Positions 15,791-23,714 of a stretch of 64,000 nucleotides of DNA are shown one piece after another. The translations under genes and the position numbers were made by a program. How positions within the stretch are numbered: position 1 is the first letter of the stretch; every line of letters starts with the position of its first letter. Location: assembly GCF_900109525.1 (NCBI RefSeq), contig NZ_FOAN01000004.1:1-64000 (forward strand), in the 5' to 3' direction. The notes under the pieces were generated by a model, which saw nothing but the letters and a program-made list of their open reading frames with translations, ran no database searches and was not told the origin of the DNA. Origin of the DNA: Allobosea lupini. GTDB taxonomy: Bacteria; Pseudomonadota; Alphaproteobacteria; Rhizobiales; Beijerinckiaceae.

Positions 15791-17062
15791 ATGACGAGGA
15801 CAAGGCTAGCATTCTCCGCGGCTGCGCTCGCGCTCGCCGCCGGCTTTCTCCCCGGCGCCGCCTGGGCGCAGGGCAAGGTGCTGAAGTTCGTCTCCTGGCA
15901 GAAGGACGAGCGCGGCGTCGGCGACTGGTGGGGCTCGGTGATCAAGGAGTTCGAGGCGACCCATCCCGGCGTCAAGATCGAATGGACCAAGGTCGAGCGC
16001 GGCGCCTATGCCGACACGATGACGACGCTGTTCGCCGGCGGCAAGCCGCCCGACATCGTCCACCTCGCCTCCTTCGAGTTCCAGAAGTTCGCCGATAATG
16101 GCTGGCTCGAGCCGCTCGATCCTTACATCAAGGATGCCAAACTGGACCTCAAGGGCTGGGCGGGGCAGGACACCTGCACCTGGAACAAGCAGACCGTCTG
16201 CACGATGATGCTCTATTTCGGCTACATCTTCGCCTACAACGAGGAACTGCTGAAAAAGGAAGGTCTTTCCGTCCCCAAGACCTATGCGGAATTCCTCGCC
16301 GCCGCGCAGAAGCTGACCAAGGACCTCAACGGCGACGGCATCGTCGACCAGTTCGGCACCGGCCACGAGACCAAGGGCGGCGGCGGCCAGTACATGAGCG
16401 AGATGATGAACTACACGCTCGATGCCGGCGGGCGCTGGACCAACGATGCCGGCAAGGTGACGATCAACACGCCCGAGATGATCGAGGGCCTGTCGCGCTG
16501 GAAGACCATCGTCAAGACCAGCCTGACGCCTCGTGACCTGCCGGCCGGCGAGGTCCGCCAGATGTTCGCCGACGGCAAGATCGCGATGAAGACGGACGGG
16601 CCCTGGCTCTATCCGATCATCCAGAAGGGCAAGGCCAAGGAACAGATCAAGCTCGGCATGGTGCCGTTCAAGCCCCCGGTCGGCGGCTCCTCCAACGTGC
16701 TCGGCATCGCCGCCGATGCGCCCAAGGAGAACAAGAAGCTGGTCTGGGACTTCATCGCCATCGCGACCTCGGACAAGTTCCAGTCGAGCTATGCGACGCT
16801 GGGCGCCTCGCCGCCGCCCTCCCCGCACGCCGACACCTCGGCTGCGATCAAGGACACGCCGCATTTCGACCTCTTGGTGCAGGCGACGAAAGCGGCAGCC
16901 GACGCCAAGGTCGACCGCATCCCAAAGGGGCTGGAGTTGCAGTTCAACGAGTTCGCCAAGATGGTCATGGAAGAATCGCAGCGCATGATCATCCAGGACC
17001 TCGACCCGAAGACGGTCGCGGCGACGATGCAGGCCAAGGCCGAGGCGCTGCAGAAGCAGTGA
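15791..17062 (+). CDS. Sugar ABC transporter substrate-binding protein (family 1)
   Basis: A 423-residue periplasmic solute-binding protein of the maltose/trehalose-type family. A signal peptide ends at AWAQG (residues 1-26). The body shows the family pattern GKPPDIVHL and a later PWLYPII ligand-side motif. A pair of cysteines in DTCTWNKQTVC could form a disulfide. A strong gggaggagg ribosome site precedes the ATG. It is followed by two permease genes and an ATPase gene, forming a CUT1-type importer. Confidence 0.9.
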   Translation: MTRTRLAFSAAALALAAGFLPGAAWAQGKVLKFVSWQKDERGVGDWWGSVIKEFEATHPGVKIEWTKVERGAYADTMTTLFAGGKPPDIVHLASFEFQKFADNGWLEPLDPYIKDAKLDLKGWAGQDTCTWNKQTVCTMMLYFGYIFAYNEELLKKEGLSVPKTYAEFLAAAQKLTKDLNGDGIVDQFGTGHETKGGGGQYMSEMMNYTLDAGGRWTNDAGKVTINTPEMIEGLSRWKTIVKTSLTPRDLPAGEVRQMFADGKIAMKTDGPWLYPIIQKGKAKEQIKLGMVPFKPPVGGSSNVLGIAADAPKENKKLVWDFIAIATSDKFQSSYATLGASPPPSPHADTSAAIKDTPHFDLLVQATKAAADAKVDRIPKGLELQFNEFAKMVMEESQRMIIQDLDPKTVAATMQAKAEALQKQ

Positions 17063-17075
17063 GGCACAGCGCGAG

Positions 17076-17210
17076 AACCCCTCTCCCGGATGGGAGAGGG
17101 GCAGGGGTGAGGGACCGCCGCTGATTACCTGAACGCGACGGCACCGTTGCGCCTTCAACGGATAGGGCAGGCCCTCATCCCTGCCCTTCTCCCACTCGGG
17201 AGAAGGGTTC
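17076..17210. repeat. Intergenic palindromic repeat (ctctccc/gggagag family), copy 1
   Basis: About 135 bases. A left hairpin CCTCTCCCggatGGGAGAGG is matched by a right hairpin CCTTCTCCCactcGGGAGAAGG, with GGGTGAGGG and CCCTCATCC pairing between them. A related element lies at 33477-33618. It sits inside the sugar operon between the binding-protein and permease genes, where it could stabilise the 3' end of the binding-protein message. Confidence 0.7.
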
Positions 17211-17250
17211 CCCGCGCCTCTACTGCAAAGAAAAAAGGAGACGACTGGTC

Positions 17251-18153
17251 ATGCCCGGTTTTGGCCTCGACCTCGCCCGCCCGAGCCGGCGGCACTGGCT
17301 CGGCTATCTCTTGCTGGCGCCGGCAGTGCTGCTAATTGCGCTGATCATCGTCTATCCGCTGTTCGTCTCGGTCGATCTCTCCTTCCAGAACGTCAACATC
17401 GCCCGGCTCGACCAGCCGCGGCGGCCGTTCACCACCGCCAATTACGAACGGCTCTTCGCCTCCGAGGATTTCTGGAACGCCTGCTGGGTGACGTTCAAGC
17501 TCGTCACCATCGTCTCCTTCTTCTGCTTCCTGCTCGGGCTCGGCACGGCGCTCTTGGTCAACAACCGCTTCAAGGGCCAGGCGCTGGCGCGGCTGCTGGT
17601 CGCCCTGCCCTGGGCGATCCCGGAAGTGATCGCGGTGGTGATCTTCGCCTGGCTGTTCGATTCATCCTTCGGCCTGATGAACTGGCTCTTCATCAAGCTC
17701 GGCTTGGTCGATCAGACGATCAACTGGTTCTCCTCGCCCGACGCCGCCTTCGCCGTGGTCTGCACGGTGATGGTCTGGAAGGGCTATCCCTTCGTCTCGA
17801 TTATGATGCTGGCCGGGCTGCAGTCGATCCCCGAGGATTTCTACAACGCCGCCAAGGTCGACGGCGCCCGCGCCTGGCAGCGGCTGCTGTACATCACCAT
17901 CCCCTCGCTGATGCCGGTGATCGGCGTCACGCTCGTACTGGTGATGCTCTGGGTCTTCCGCGACTTCTCGATCATCTACGTGCTGACCGGCGGCGGCCCG
18001 CTCAAGGCGACGCAAAGCCTCTCGATCATGACCTACGAACAGGCTTTCGGCTTCTTCAAGATGGGCTACGCCTCCGCCATCGGCGTCATCACCCTGATCG
18101 TCTGCGTGATCGCGAGTCGGCTGATGATCGCCCGCGCTCCGGACAGTATCTGA
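17251..18153 (+). CDS. Sugar ABC transporter permease (MalF-like)
   Basis: A 300-residue inner-membrane permease with six predicted membrane segments. The cytoplasmic EAA-like loop that contacts the ATPase reads NAAKVDGARAWQRLLYITIPSL around residues 205-225. An AAGGAG ribosome site precedes the ATG. It pairs with the second permease at 18328 and the ATPase at 19169. Confidence 0.9.
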   Translation: MPGFGLDLARPSRRHWLGYLLLAPAVLLIALIIVYPLFVSVDLSFQNVNIARLDQPRRPFTTANYERLFASEDFWNACWVTFKLVTIVSFFCFLLGLGTALLVNNRFKGQALARLLVALPWAIPEVIAVVIFAWLFDSSFGLMNWLFIKLGLVDQTINWFSSPDAAFAVVCTVMVWKGYPFVSIMMLAGLQSIPEDFYNAAKVDGARAWQRLLYITIPSLMPVIGVTLVLVMLWVFRDFSIIYVLTGGGPLKATQSLSIMTYEQAFGFFKMGYASAIGVITLIVCVIASRLMIARAPDSI

Positions 18154-18163
18154 GGAGGCGGCG

Positions 18164-18331
18164 ATGATTTTCCGGATCGCGTTCACCCCCCGCATGGTCA
18201 TCCCGGAGGAAGCGAAGCGGAGATCCGGGATCCATTCCGGAACCTTCTTCGGAAATGCTCCGGAATGGATCCCGGGTCTCCTTTCAGTCGCCCGGGATGA
18301 CCGCGCGAATGAATGCGAGGTGCTGTCGTGA
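18164..18331 (+). other. Possible 55-codon ORF running through REP copy B
   Basis: An AGGAGG ribosome site follows the first permease stop, then ATG at 18164. The frame stays open through the whole REP element and ends with TGA at 18329-18331, overlapping the GTG of the second permease (GTGA). The encoded peptide is not recognisable. Either this is chance, or the REP landed between two coupled genes in a way that kept translation continuous. Confidence 0.3.
18196..18302. repeat. REP-like nested palindrome, copy B
   Basis: About 107 bases with outer arms ggtcatcccgg and ccgggatgacc. A second nested pair is atccgggatccattccgg and ccggaatggatcccgggt. It is the most symmetric of the three related copies and lies between the two permease genes of one operon. 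Confidence 0.8.
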
Positions 18332-19158
18332 AACGCCGCTCACTCCGCGCGTTTGCCCTCTATGCGCTCGTGATCACAACCTGCGCCATCCTGGTCTTCC
18401 CGATCTACTGGCTCGTCGTCACCGCGCTCTCCGAACCGAGCCAGCTGCGACAATTGCCGCCGAGCTTCTGGCCGAGCGAACCGCGCTGGGGGGTGTTCGG
18501 CCAGATCATGGTCGAGCGGCCGATCCTGCTCTGGCTCGGCAATTCGGCGCTCGCGGCGATCGGCGCGGTCGCGATATCGATGGTCGTCTCGGTTCTCGCC
18601 GGCTACAGCCTGTCGCGTTTCCGGGTCCGCGGCGGCCAGTCGCTCGGGCTCTTCATCCTGACTGCGAAGATGCTGCCGGCGACGCTGCTGGTGATCCCGC
18701 TCTTCGGCATCTTCCGCAATCTCGAGCTGATCGGCAGCCTGTGGTCGATCATCCTCGCCCACGCCACGCTGATCATCCCGTTCACCACCTGGATGCTGAA
18801 GGGCTATTTCGACACGATCCCGCGCGAGCTCGAACAGGCGGCGATGGTCGACGGCTGCTCGCCACTCGGCGCGATGGTCCGGGTGATCCTGCCGGTGTCC
18901 GCGCCGGGGCTCGCCGCGACCGCGCTCTACGGCTTCGTGCTGTCCTGGTCGGACTATGCCTATGCCCGCACCTTCCTGACCAACGCCCAGGGCAACTGGA
19001 CCGCCAATCTCGGCATCACCACGATGAAGGGCGAGTACATCTCGAACTGGAGCGACATCTCCGCCGCTTCCATCCTCGTCGCCCTGCCGATCCTCGCGAT
19101 CTACCTCTTCCTCGAACGCTATCTCGTCGGCGGCCTTACCGCCGGGGCCGAGAAATAA
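18328..19158 (+). CDS. Sugar ABC transporter permease (MalG-like)
   Basis: A 276-residue inner-membrane permease with six membrane segments. The EAA loop reads EQAAMVDGCSPLGAMVRVILPVS around residues 172-194. I prefer the GTG at 18328 because GCGAGG stands seven bases before it; the in-frame ATG at 18313 has no ribosome site. REP copy B occupies the gap from the first permease. The ATPase gene follows after ten bases. Confidence 0.87.
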   Translation: MKRRSLRAFALYALVITTCAILVFPIYWLVVTALSEPSQLRQLPPSFWPSEPRWGVFGQIMVERPILLWLGNSALAAIGAVAISMVVSVLAGYSLSRFRVRGGQSLGLFILTAKMLPATLLVIPLFGIFRNLELIGSLWSIILAHATLIIPFTTWMLKGYFDTIPRELEQAAMVDGCSPLGAMVRVILPVSAPGLAATALYGFVLSWSDYAYARTFLTNAQGNWTANLGITTMKGEYISNWSDISAASILVALPILAIYLFLERYLVGGLTAGAEK

Positions 19159-19168
19159 GAGAACCTGC

Positions 19169-20290
19169 ATGGCCGGAATCCGCATCGACAGCGTCACCAA
19201 ATCCTATGGCGGGCTCACCGTCCTCAAGGCATTCTCGCTCGACATCGCCGATGGCGAATTCGTCGTCCTCGTCGGCCCGTCGGGCTGCGGCAAGTCGACC
19301 ATGCTCAAGATCCTCGCCGGGCTTGAAGAGGCCACCTCAGGCACGATCGCGATCGGCGAACGCGACGTCACCGACCTCGCCCCGGGCGACCGCGACATCG
19401 CCATGGTCTTCCAGAACTACGCGCTCTACCCCCACCTCACCGTGCGCAAGAACATGGGCTTCGGCCTGAAGATGCGCGGCACCGATGCCGGCGAGATCGA
19501 CCGGCGCGTCAACGAGGCCGCAAAAATCCTCGGCATCGATCATCTGCTCGAGCGGCGGCCACGCGCCCTCTCCGGCGGCCAGCGCCAGCGCGTCGCGCTC
19601 GGCCGGGCGATCGTGCGCGAGCCGCTGGCCTTCCTGATGGACGAGCCACTCTCCAATCTCGACGCCAAATTGCGTGTGCACACCCGCGCCGAGATCAGCG
19701 CCCTGCACAAGAGGCTGCGCGTCACCACGATCTACGTCACCCACGACCAGACCGAGGCGATGACGATGGCCGACCGCATCGTCATCATGAAGGACGGCGT
19801 GATCCAGCAGATCGCCGCGCCCGAGGTGATGTTCCGCGAGCCGGCCAATCTCTTCGTCGCCGGCTTCATCGGCTCGCCCGGCATGAATTTCTTGAAGGCA
19901 AAGGCGCTGGCGACAGGCGGCAGCGTCACCGCAAAGCTGTTCGGCCACGACGTGACGCTGCCTGTCGCGAACGCTGCCGCGCTCGCCGGCAAGGAGATCG
20001 TCGTCGGCCTGCGGCCTGAGCACATCGCCGCGGGGCCTGGGCAGGTCTCGTTCCCGGTGAGCCCGCGGCTGATCGAGAGCCTCGGCAGCGAGCAATATGT
20101 CTATGTCGACCTCCCCGAGGAGCATCGCCGCGAGGCAGGTTCCGGCAGCGAGGACGAGGCACGGCGAACCTCGCTGATCGCGCGCCTGATCAATCCGGAG
20201 CCGCGGCCACCCGAGGCGACGCTGACGCTTTCCTTCGATCCGGCGCGACTGCATGTCTTCGATGCCGCCAGCGGCGAGGCGATCCGATGA
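19169..20290 (+). CDS. Sugar ABC transporter ATP-binding protein (UgpC/MsmK type)
   Basis: A 373-residue CUT1 ATPase. Walker A is GPSGCGKST (residues about 34-42), the Q-loop is VFQNYALYPH, the signature is LSGGQRQR, Walker B is LAFLMDEPLSNLDA, and the switch histidine is in VTHDQTE. The C-terminal 130 residues form the regulatory domain with the typical GLRPEHI motif. An insertion rich in Glu/Arg near residues 315-335 is unusual but in frame. Its stop overlaps the ATG of the next gene (ATGA). Confidence 0.92.
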   Translation: MAGIRIDSVTKSYGGLTVLKAFSLDIADGEFVVLVGPSGCGKSTMLKILAGLEEATSGTIAIGERDVTDLAPGDRDIAMVFQNYALYPHLTVRKNMGFGLKMRGTDAGEIDRRVNEAAKILGIDHLLERRPRALSGGQRQRVALGRAIVREPLAFLMDEPLSNLDAKLRVHTRAEISALHKRLRVTTIYVTHDQTEAMTMADRIVIMKDGVIQQIAAPEVMFREPANLFVAGFIGSPGMNFLKAKALATGGSVTAKLFGHDVTLPVANAAALAGKEIVVGLRPEHIAAGPGQVSFPVSPRLIESLGSEQYVYVDLPEEHRREAGSGSEDEARRTSLIARLINPEPRPPEATLTLSFDPARLHVFDAASGEAIR

Positions 20291-21270
20291 GCACGATCCT
20301 GGTCACCGGCAGCGCCGGGCGCGTCGGCTCGCGTGTCGCCCGCGAACTGCTCGCAGCGGGCCACCGCGTCACCGGCTTCGACCTGCGCGCCAGCGGCATC
20401 GATCACCCCGCTTTACGCGAGGTGCTCGGCGGCTTCGACGATCGTGCTGCGGCGAGGGAGGCCGTGCAGGGCACTGACGCGATCCTGCATCTCGGCGCCT
20501 TCATGTCCTGGCTGCCGGCCGATCGGGACAAGCTGTTCCAAGCCAATGTCGAGGGCACGCGTGTGCTGCTGGAGGAGGCCGCGGCTGTAAGGCCGAAGCG
20601 GCTCGTCTTCGCCTCCTCCGGCGAGGTCTATCCCGAGAACGTGCCGGATTATCAGCCGATTGACGAGGACCATCCGCTGAATCCGCGATCGCCCTACGGG
20701 TTGAGCAAGCTGCTCGGCGAGGAGATCGTGCGCTTCTTCGAGCGGACCAGCGGCACCCCGGCCACGATCCTGCGGTTTTCGCACACCCAGGATGCGGGCG
20801 AACTGCTCGACCCCGGCAGCTTCTTCTCCGGCCCCCGCTTCTTCCTAAAGCCGAAGATCCGGCAGCAGGAGGGTTTCGGCAATGCCGCCGCCGTCGCGGC
20901 GCTACGGGCGATCGATGACGGGAGCGAGGCCTTGGTGCTGTCGCGCAACGAGGCCGGCCGGCCCTTCCGCATGCACATCACCGACACACGCGACATGGTC
21001 GCCGGCATCCTGCTCGCGCTGTCGGACGAACGCGCCGCCGGGCGCACCTTTAATCTCGGCGCGACCGAGCCGGTCGACTTCGCCGTCGCGCTGCCGATGA
21101 TGGCGCAGTTGACGGGACTGCCGTTGAAGACCATCGACCTGCCGGGCGCCGGCGTCTTCTACGAGACGTCGAACGCCAGGATCCGGACCGAACTGGGATT
21201 TGAGCCGCAATGGACCTTCGAGCGCATGATCGGCGAGGCGGCGCAGGCGCGGGTGAAGCGCGCGTCCTGA
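20287..21270 (+). CDS. NAD-dependent epimerase/dehydratase family (extended SDR) protein
   Basis: A 327-residue extended short-chain dehydrogenase. The nucleotide-binding motif TGSAGRVG is at residues 7-14, and the catalytic pair YGLSK is near residue 138. Such enzymes in sugar operons act as sugar or uronate dehydrogenases as well as epimerases. ATGA overlap ties it to the ATPase gene. In this operon it could oxidise the imported sugar to the lactone. Confidence 0.82.
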   Translation: MSTILVTGSAGRVGSRVARELLAAGHRVTGFDLRASGIDHPALREVLGGFDDRAAAREAVQGTDAILHLGAFMSWLPADRDKLFQANVEGTRVLLEEAAAVRPKRLVFASSGEVYPENVPDYQPIDEDHPLNPRSPYGLSKLLGEEIVRFFERTSGTPATILRFSHTQDAGELLDPGSFFSGPRFFLKPKIRQQEGFGNAAAVAALRAIDDGSEALVLSRNEAGRPFRMHITDTRDMVAGILLALSDERAAGRTFNLGATEPVDFAVALPMMAQLTGLPLKTIDLPGAGVFYETSNARIRTELGFEPQWTFERMIGEAAQARVKRAS

Positions 21271-22949
21271 CGCCGGACGAGCGCGACGTCCCGACCGGCG
21301 CAGCCGCCCTCGCCAAGGGCCTCTACCTCCTCGACGTGATCGGCGAGGCGCCGGCGCCGCCGCGCTTTCGCGACCTGCAGGCCGCGACCGGCCTGCCCAA
21401 GGGCACGCTGGCGCGCATGCTCAACACGCTCCTGACCTTCCGCCTGATCCGTCATGAGGAAAGCGACAATACCTACCGGCTCGGCCACCGCCTGTTCGAG
21501 CTCGCCCATCGCGTCTGGGAATCCTTCGATCTGCGCGGCGCCGGCGCGCCGGCGCTCGACCGGCTCGCCGAAGAGACGCGCGAGACCGCCGCGCTCTGCG
21601 CCATCGACAATGGCGAGGTGCTCTATATCGACCAGCGCAGTCGCGGCGGCCCCTATGGCTTCCGCATCGAGATCGGCCGACGCGCCCCGCTGCATTGCAC
21701 CGCCGGCGGCAAAGCCCTGCTCGCCTTCGTCCAGCCGCATGAGCAGCGTGCCCTCGTGGATCGTCTGAAGCTCGAGCGCTTTACCGAAACGACGATCACC
21801 GAGGAGGAGGCGCTCGCCGCCGACCTCGCGCTGAGCCGGGCGCGCGGCTACGCCGTCTCGCAGGAGGAGCACGTCGCCGGCGTCGCCTCGGTCGCCGCGC
21901 CGATCTTCGACCATACCGGCCGGGCCGTCGCCGCGATCGGCGTATTCGGCCCGTCTTCGCGGCTGACGCGGGAGCGATTGCACACCACCGGCCGCGACCT
22001 GATGGCGGCCGCACGACAGATCTCCGGCAATGTCGGCGCGACGCAGATGAACATTTCCCCGGCGCCGCGCTCGGCACGCCCGGTCGATCCGAACGTGCAA
22101 TGCGTGCTGCCCTGGGGCGCCCATCTCGCCGAAGGCCCTTACTGGTCTGCCGGGGAGCAGCGGCTCTACTGGGTCGATATCCTCGCGCCCTCGGTCAACC
22201 GCTTCGACCCGGCGACCGGCAACAACGAGGAGGTCACCCTGCCGCGCCTGGTCAGCGCCGTGCTAGGTCGTCGCGGCGGCGGGCTGGTGGTGCTGACACA
22301 GGAGGGCCTCGAAGCCTTCGACTTCGCCAGCGGCCGGCTGACGCCGCTCGCCGATCCCGAAGCCGACATCCCCGACAACCGCTTCAACGACGGCAAATGC
22401 GACCGGCAGGGCCGGCTCTGGGCCGGAACGATGCGGCTCGACGCCAGCCGTGCTTCCGGCTCGCTCTACGCGATCGCGCCGGACTTCAGCTGGCAACGAC
22501 AGGAGAGCGGGCTCACCGTCGCCAACGGGCTCGACTGGAGCCCGGACGGCCGGAGCTTTTACTTCGTCGATTCCGCCCATGGCTGCATCTATGCCTACGA
22601 CTTCGACGCCAGGGCGGGCACGCTCGCCAATCGCCGCATCTTCACCGAGGTCGCCGGCCGCCCGGACGGGCTCGCCGTCGATGCCGAGGGCTTCGTCTGG
22701 TGCGCGATCTGGGATGGCTGGTGCCTGCACCGCTATGCGCCGGATGGCAGGCTCGATCGCGAGGTCTGGCTGCCGGTGCCGCGCCCGACCAGCCTTGCCT
22801 TCGGTGGTCCCGATCTAAAGACGCTGTTCATCACCACGGCGCGCATCCGCCTGCCGTCGCGGGTGCTGGCCGAGGCGCCGTTCTCCGGCGGACTCTTCAC
22901 TCTGCCGGTCGACGTGCCCGGCTTAGCCGCAGCGGAGTTCGGCGGGTGA
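21210..22949 (+). CDS. IclR-family regulator fused to SMP-30/gluconolactonase domain
   Basis: A single 579-residue frame. Residues about 30-85 are an IclR winged helix (FRDLQAATGLPKGTLARML), and about 95-280 the IclR effector-binding domain, ending AARQISGNVG. Residues about 295-570 are a complete SMP-30/gluconolactonase beta-propeller with metal ligands Glu308 (AEGPYW), Asn439 (VANGLDW) and Asp486 (RPDGLAVD). No stop or frameshift separates them. Both parts look intact, so it may sense a ligand, bind DNA and hydrolyse a sugar lactone. The start is taken as ATG at 21210, overlapping the epimerase gene by 61 bases; a CTG at 21267 is an alternative. An internal start at the ATG near 22048 could also give lactonase alone. 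Confidence 0.85.
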   Translation: MDLRAHDRRGGAGAGEARVLTPDERDVPTGAAALAKGLYLLDVIGEAPAPPRFRDLQAATGLPKGTLARMLNTLLTFRLIRHEESDNTYRLGHRLFELAHRVWESFDLRGAGAPALDRLAEETRETAALCAIDNGEVLYIDQRSRGGPYGFRIEIGRRAPLHCTAGGKALLAFVQPHEQRALVDRLKLERFTETTITEEEALAADLALSRARGYAVSQEEHVAGVASVAAPIFDHTGRAVAAIGVFGPSSRLTRERLHTTGRDLMAAARQISGNVGATQMNISPAPRSARPVDPNVQCVLPWGAHLAEGPYWSAGEQRLYWVDILAPSVNRFDPATGNNEEVTLPRLVSAVLGRRGGGLVVLTQEGLEAFDFASGRLTPLADPEADIPDNRFNDGKCDRQGRLWAGTMRLDASRASGSLYAIAPDFSWQRQESGLTVANGLDWSPDGRSFYFVDSAHGCIYAYDFDARAGTLANRRIFTEVAGRPDGLAVDAEGFVWCAIWDGWCLHRYAPDGRLDREVWLPVPRPTSLAFGGPDLKTLFITTARIRLPSRVLAEAPFSGGLFTLPVDVPGLAAAEFGG

Positions 22950-23710
22950 GGGTCGAAGCCAGCTTTCCCGATCTCGCCGGCAAGGCCGCACTGGTCACCG
23001 GCGGGGCCGACGGCATCGGCCGCGCCATCGTCGAGGCGCTGGCGCGGCAGGGCGCGAAGGTCGCCTTTCTCGATATCGACGCCGCGTGTGGCGAGCGATT
23101 GGCGGCCGAACTTTCGGCAGCCGGCGGTGCCGTCTCGTTCCATCAGGTCGACCTACGCGACATCCCGGGGACGCAAGCGGCGATCGCGGCGGCCCGCGCC
23201 CTGCACGGGCCCTTTGCGATCGGCGTCAACAATGCCGGCCATGACGAGCGGCATGATTTCGAGGCGGTCACCGAGGCATACTGGGACGATCGTTTGTCCG
23301 TAAACCTGCGGCCGATGATGTTCGTCGCTCAGGCGCTGGCGCCGGACATGCGCGGCCTCGGCGGCGGGGCGCTGGTCAACCTGTCGTCGACCTCGTGGAT
23401 GAAGGGCTCGCCGCACATGATCGCCTACACCACGGCGAAATCGGCGGTGATCGGCTTCACCCGCTCGCTGGCGCGGGCGCTCGGGCCCGATGGCATCAGG
23501 GTCAACTGCGTCACGCCGGGCTGGGTGATGACCGAGCGCCAGCGCACGCAGTGGTGGACGCCCGAGAAGGCTGCAGCCAATCAGGCCGCGCAGGCGCTGA
23601 AGGGAGAGATCCTGCCGGAGGACATCGCGCAGATGGTGCTGTTCCTGTGCTCCGACGTCTCGCGCATGTGCGCCGGCCAGAACTTCATCGTCGATGCCGG
23701 CACGGTCTGA
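22946..23710 (+). CDS. Short-chain dehydrogenase/reductase
   Basis: A 254-residue classical SDR. The NAD(P) motif TGGADGIG is at residues about 18-25, NNAG near 92, and the catalytic Ser, Tyr and Lys lie in LSSTS and AYTTAKS. It starts with GTG overlapping the stop of the fusion gene (GTGA). Within this operon it is a second candidate for the first sugar oxidation, or it could reduce a keto-acid. It resembles L-fucose or L-arabinose dehydrogenase-like SDRs, but the substrate is unproven. Confidence 0.85.
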   Translation: MRVEASFPDLAGKAALVTGGADGIGRAIVEALARQGAKVAFLDIDAACGERLAAELSAAGGAVSFHQVDLRDIPGTQAAIAAARALHGPFAIGVNNAGHDERHDFEAVTEAYWDDRLSVNLRPMMFVAQALAPDMRGLGGGALVNLSSTSWMKGSPHMIAYTTAKSAVIGFTRSLARALGPDGIRVNCVTPGWVMTERQRTQWWTPEKAAANQAAQALKGEILPEDIAQMVLFLCSDVSRMCAGQNFIVDAGTV

Positions 23711-23714
23711 GGCG

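Noticed and set aside
22020..22080. IclR-SMP-30 joint as a possible sequencing artefact or two genes
   Set aside because: The frame is continuous with no stop or slippery run, and domain ends are clean; kept as one gene with a caveat about an internal start.
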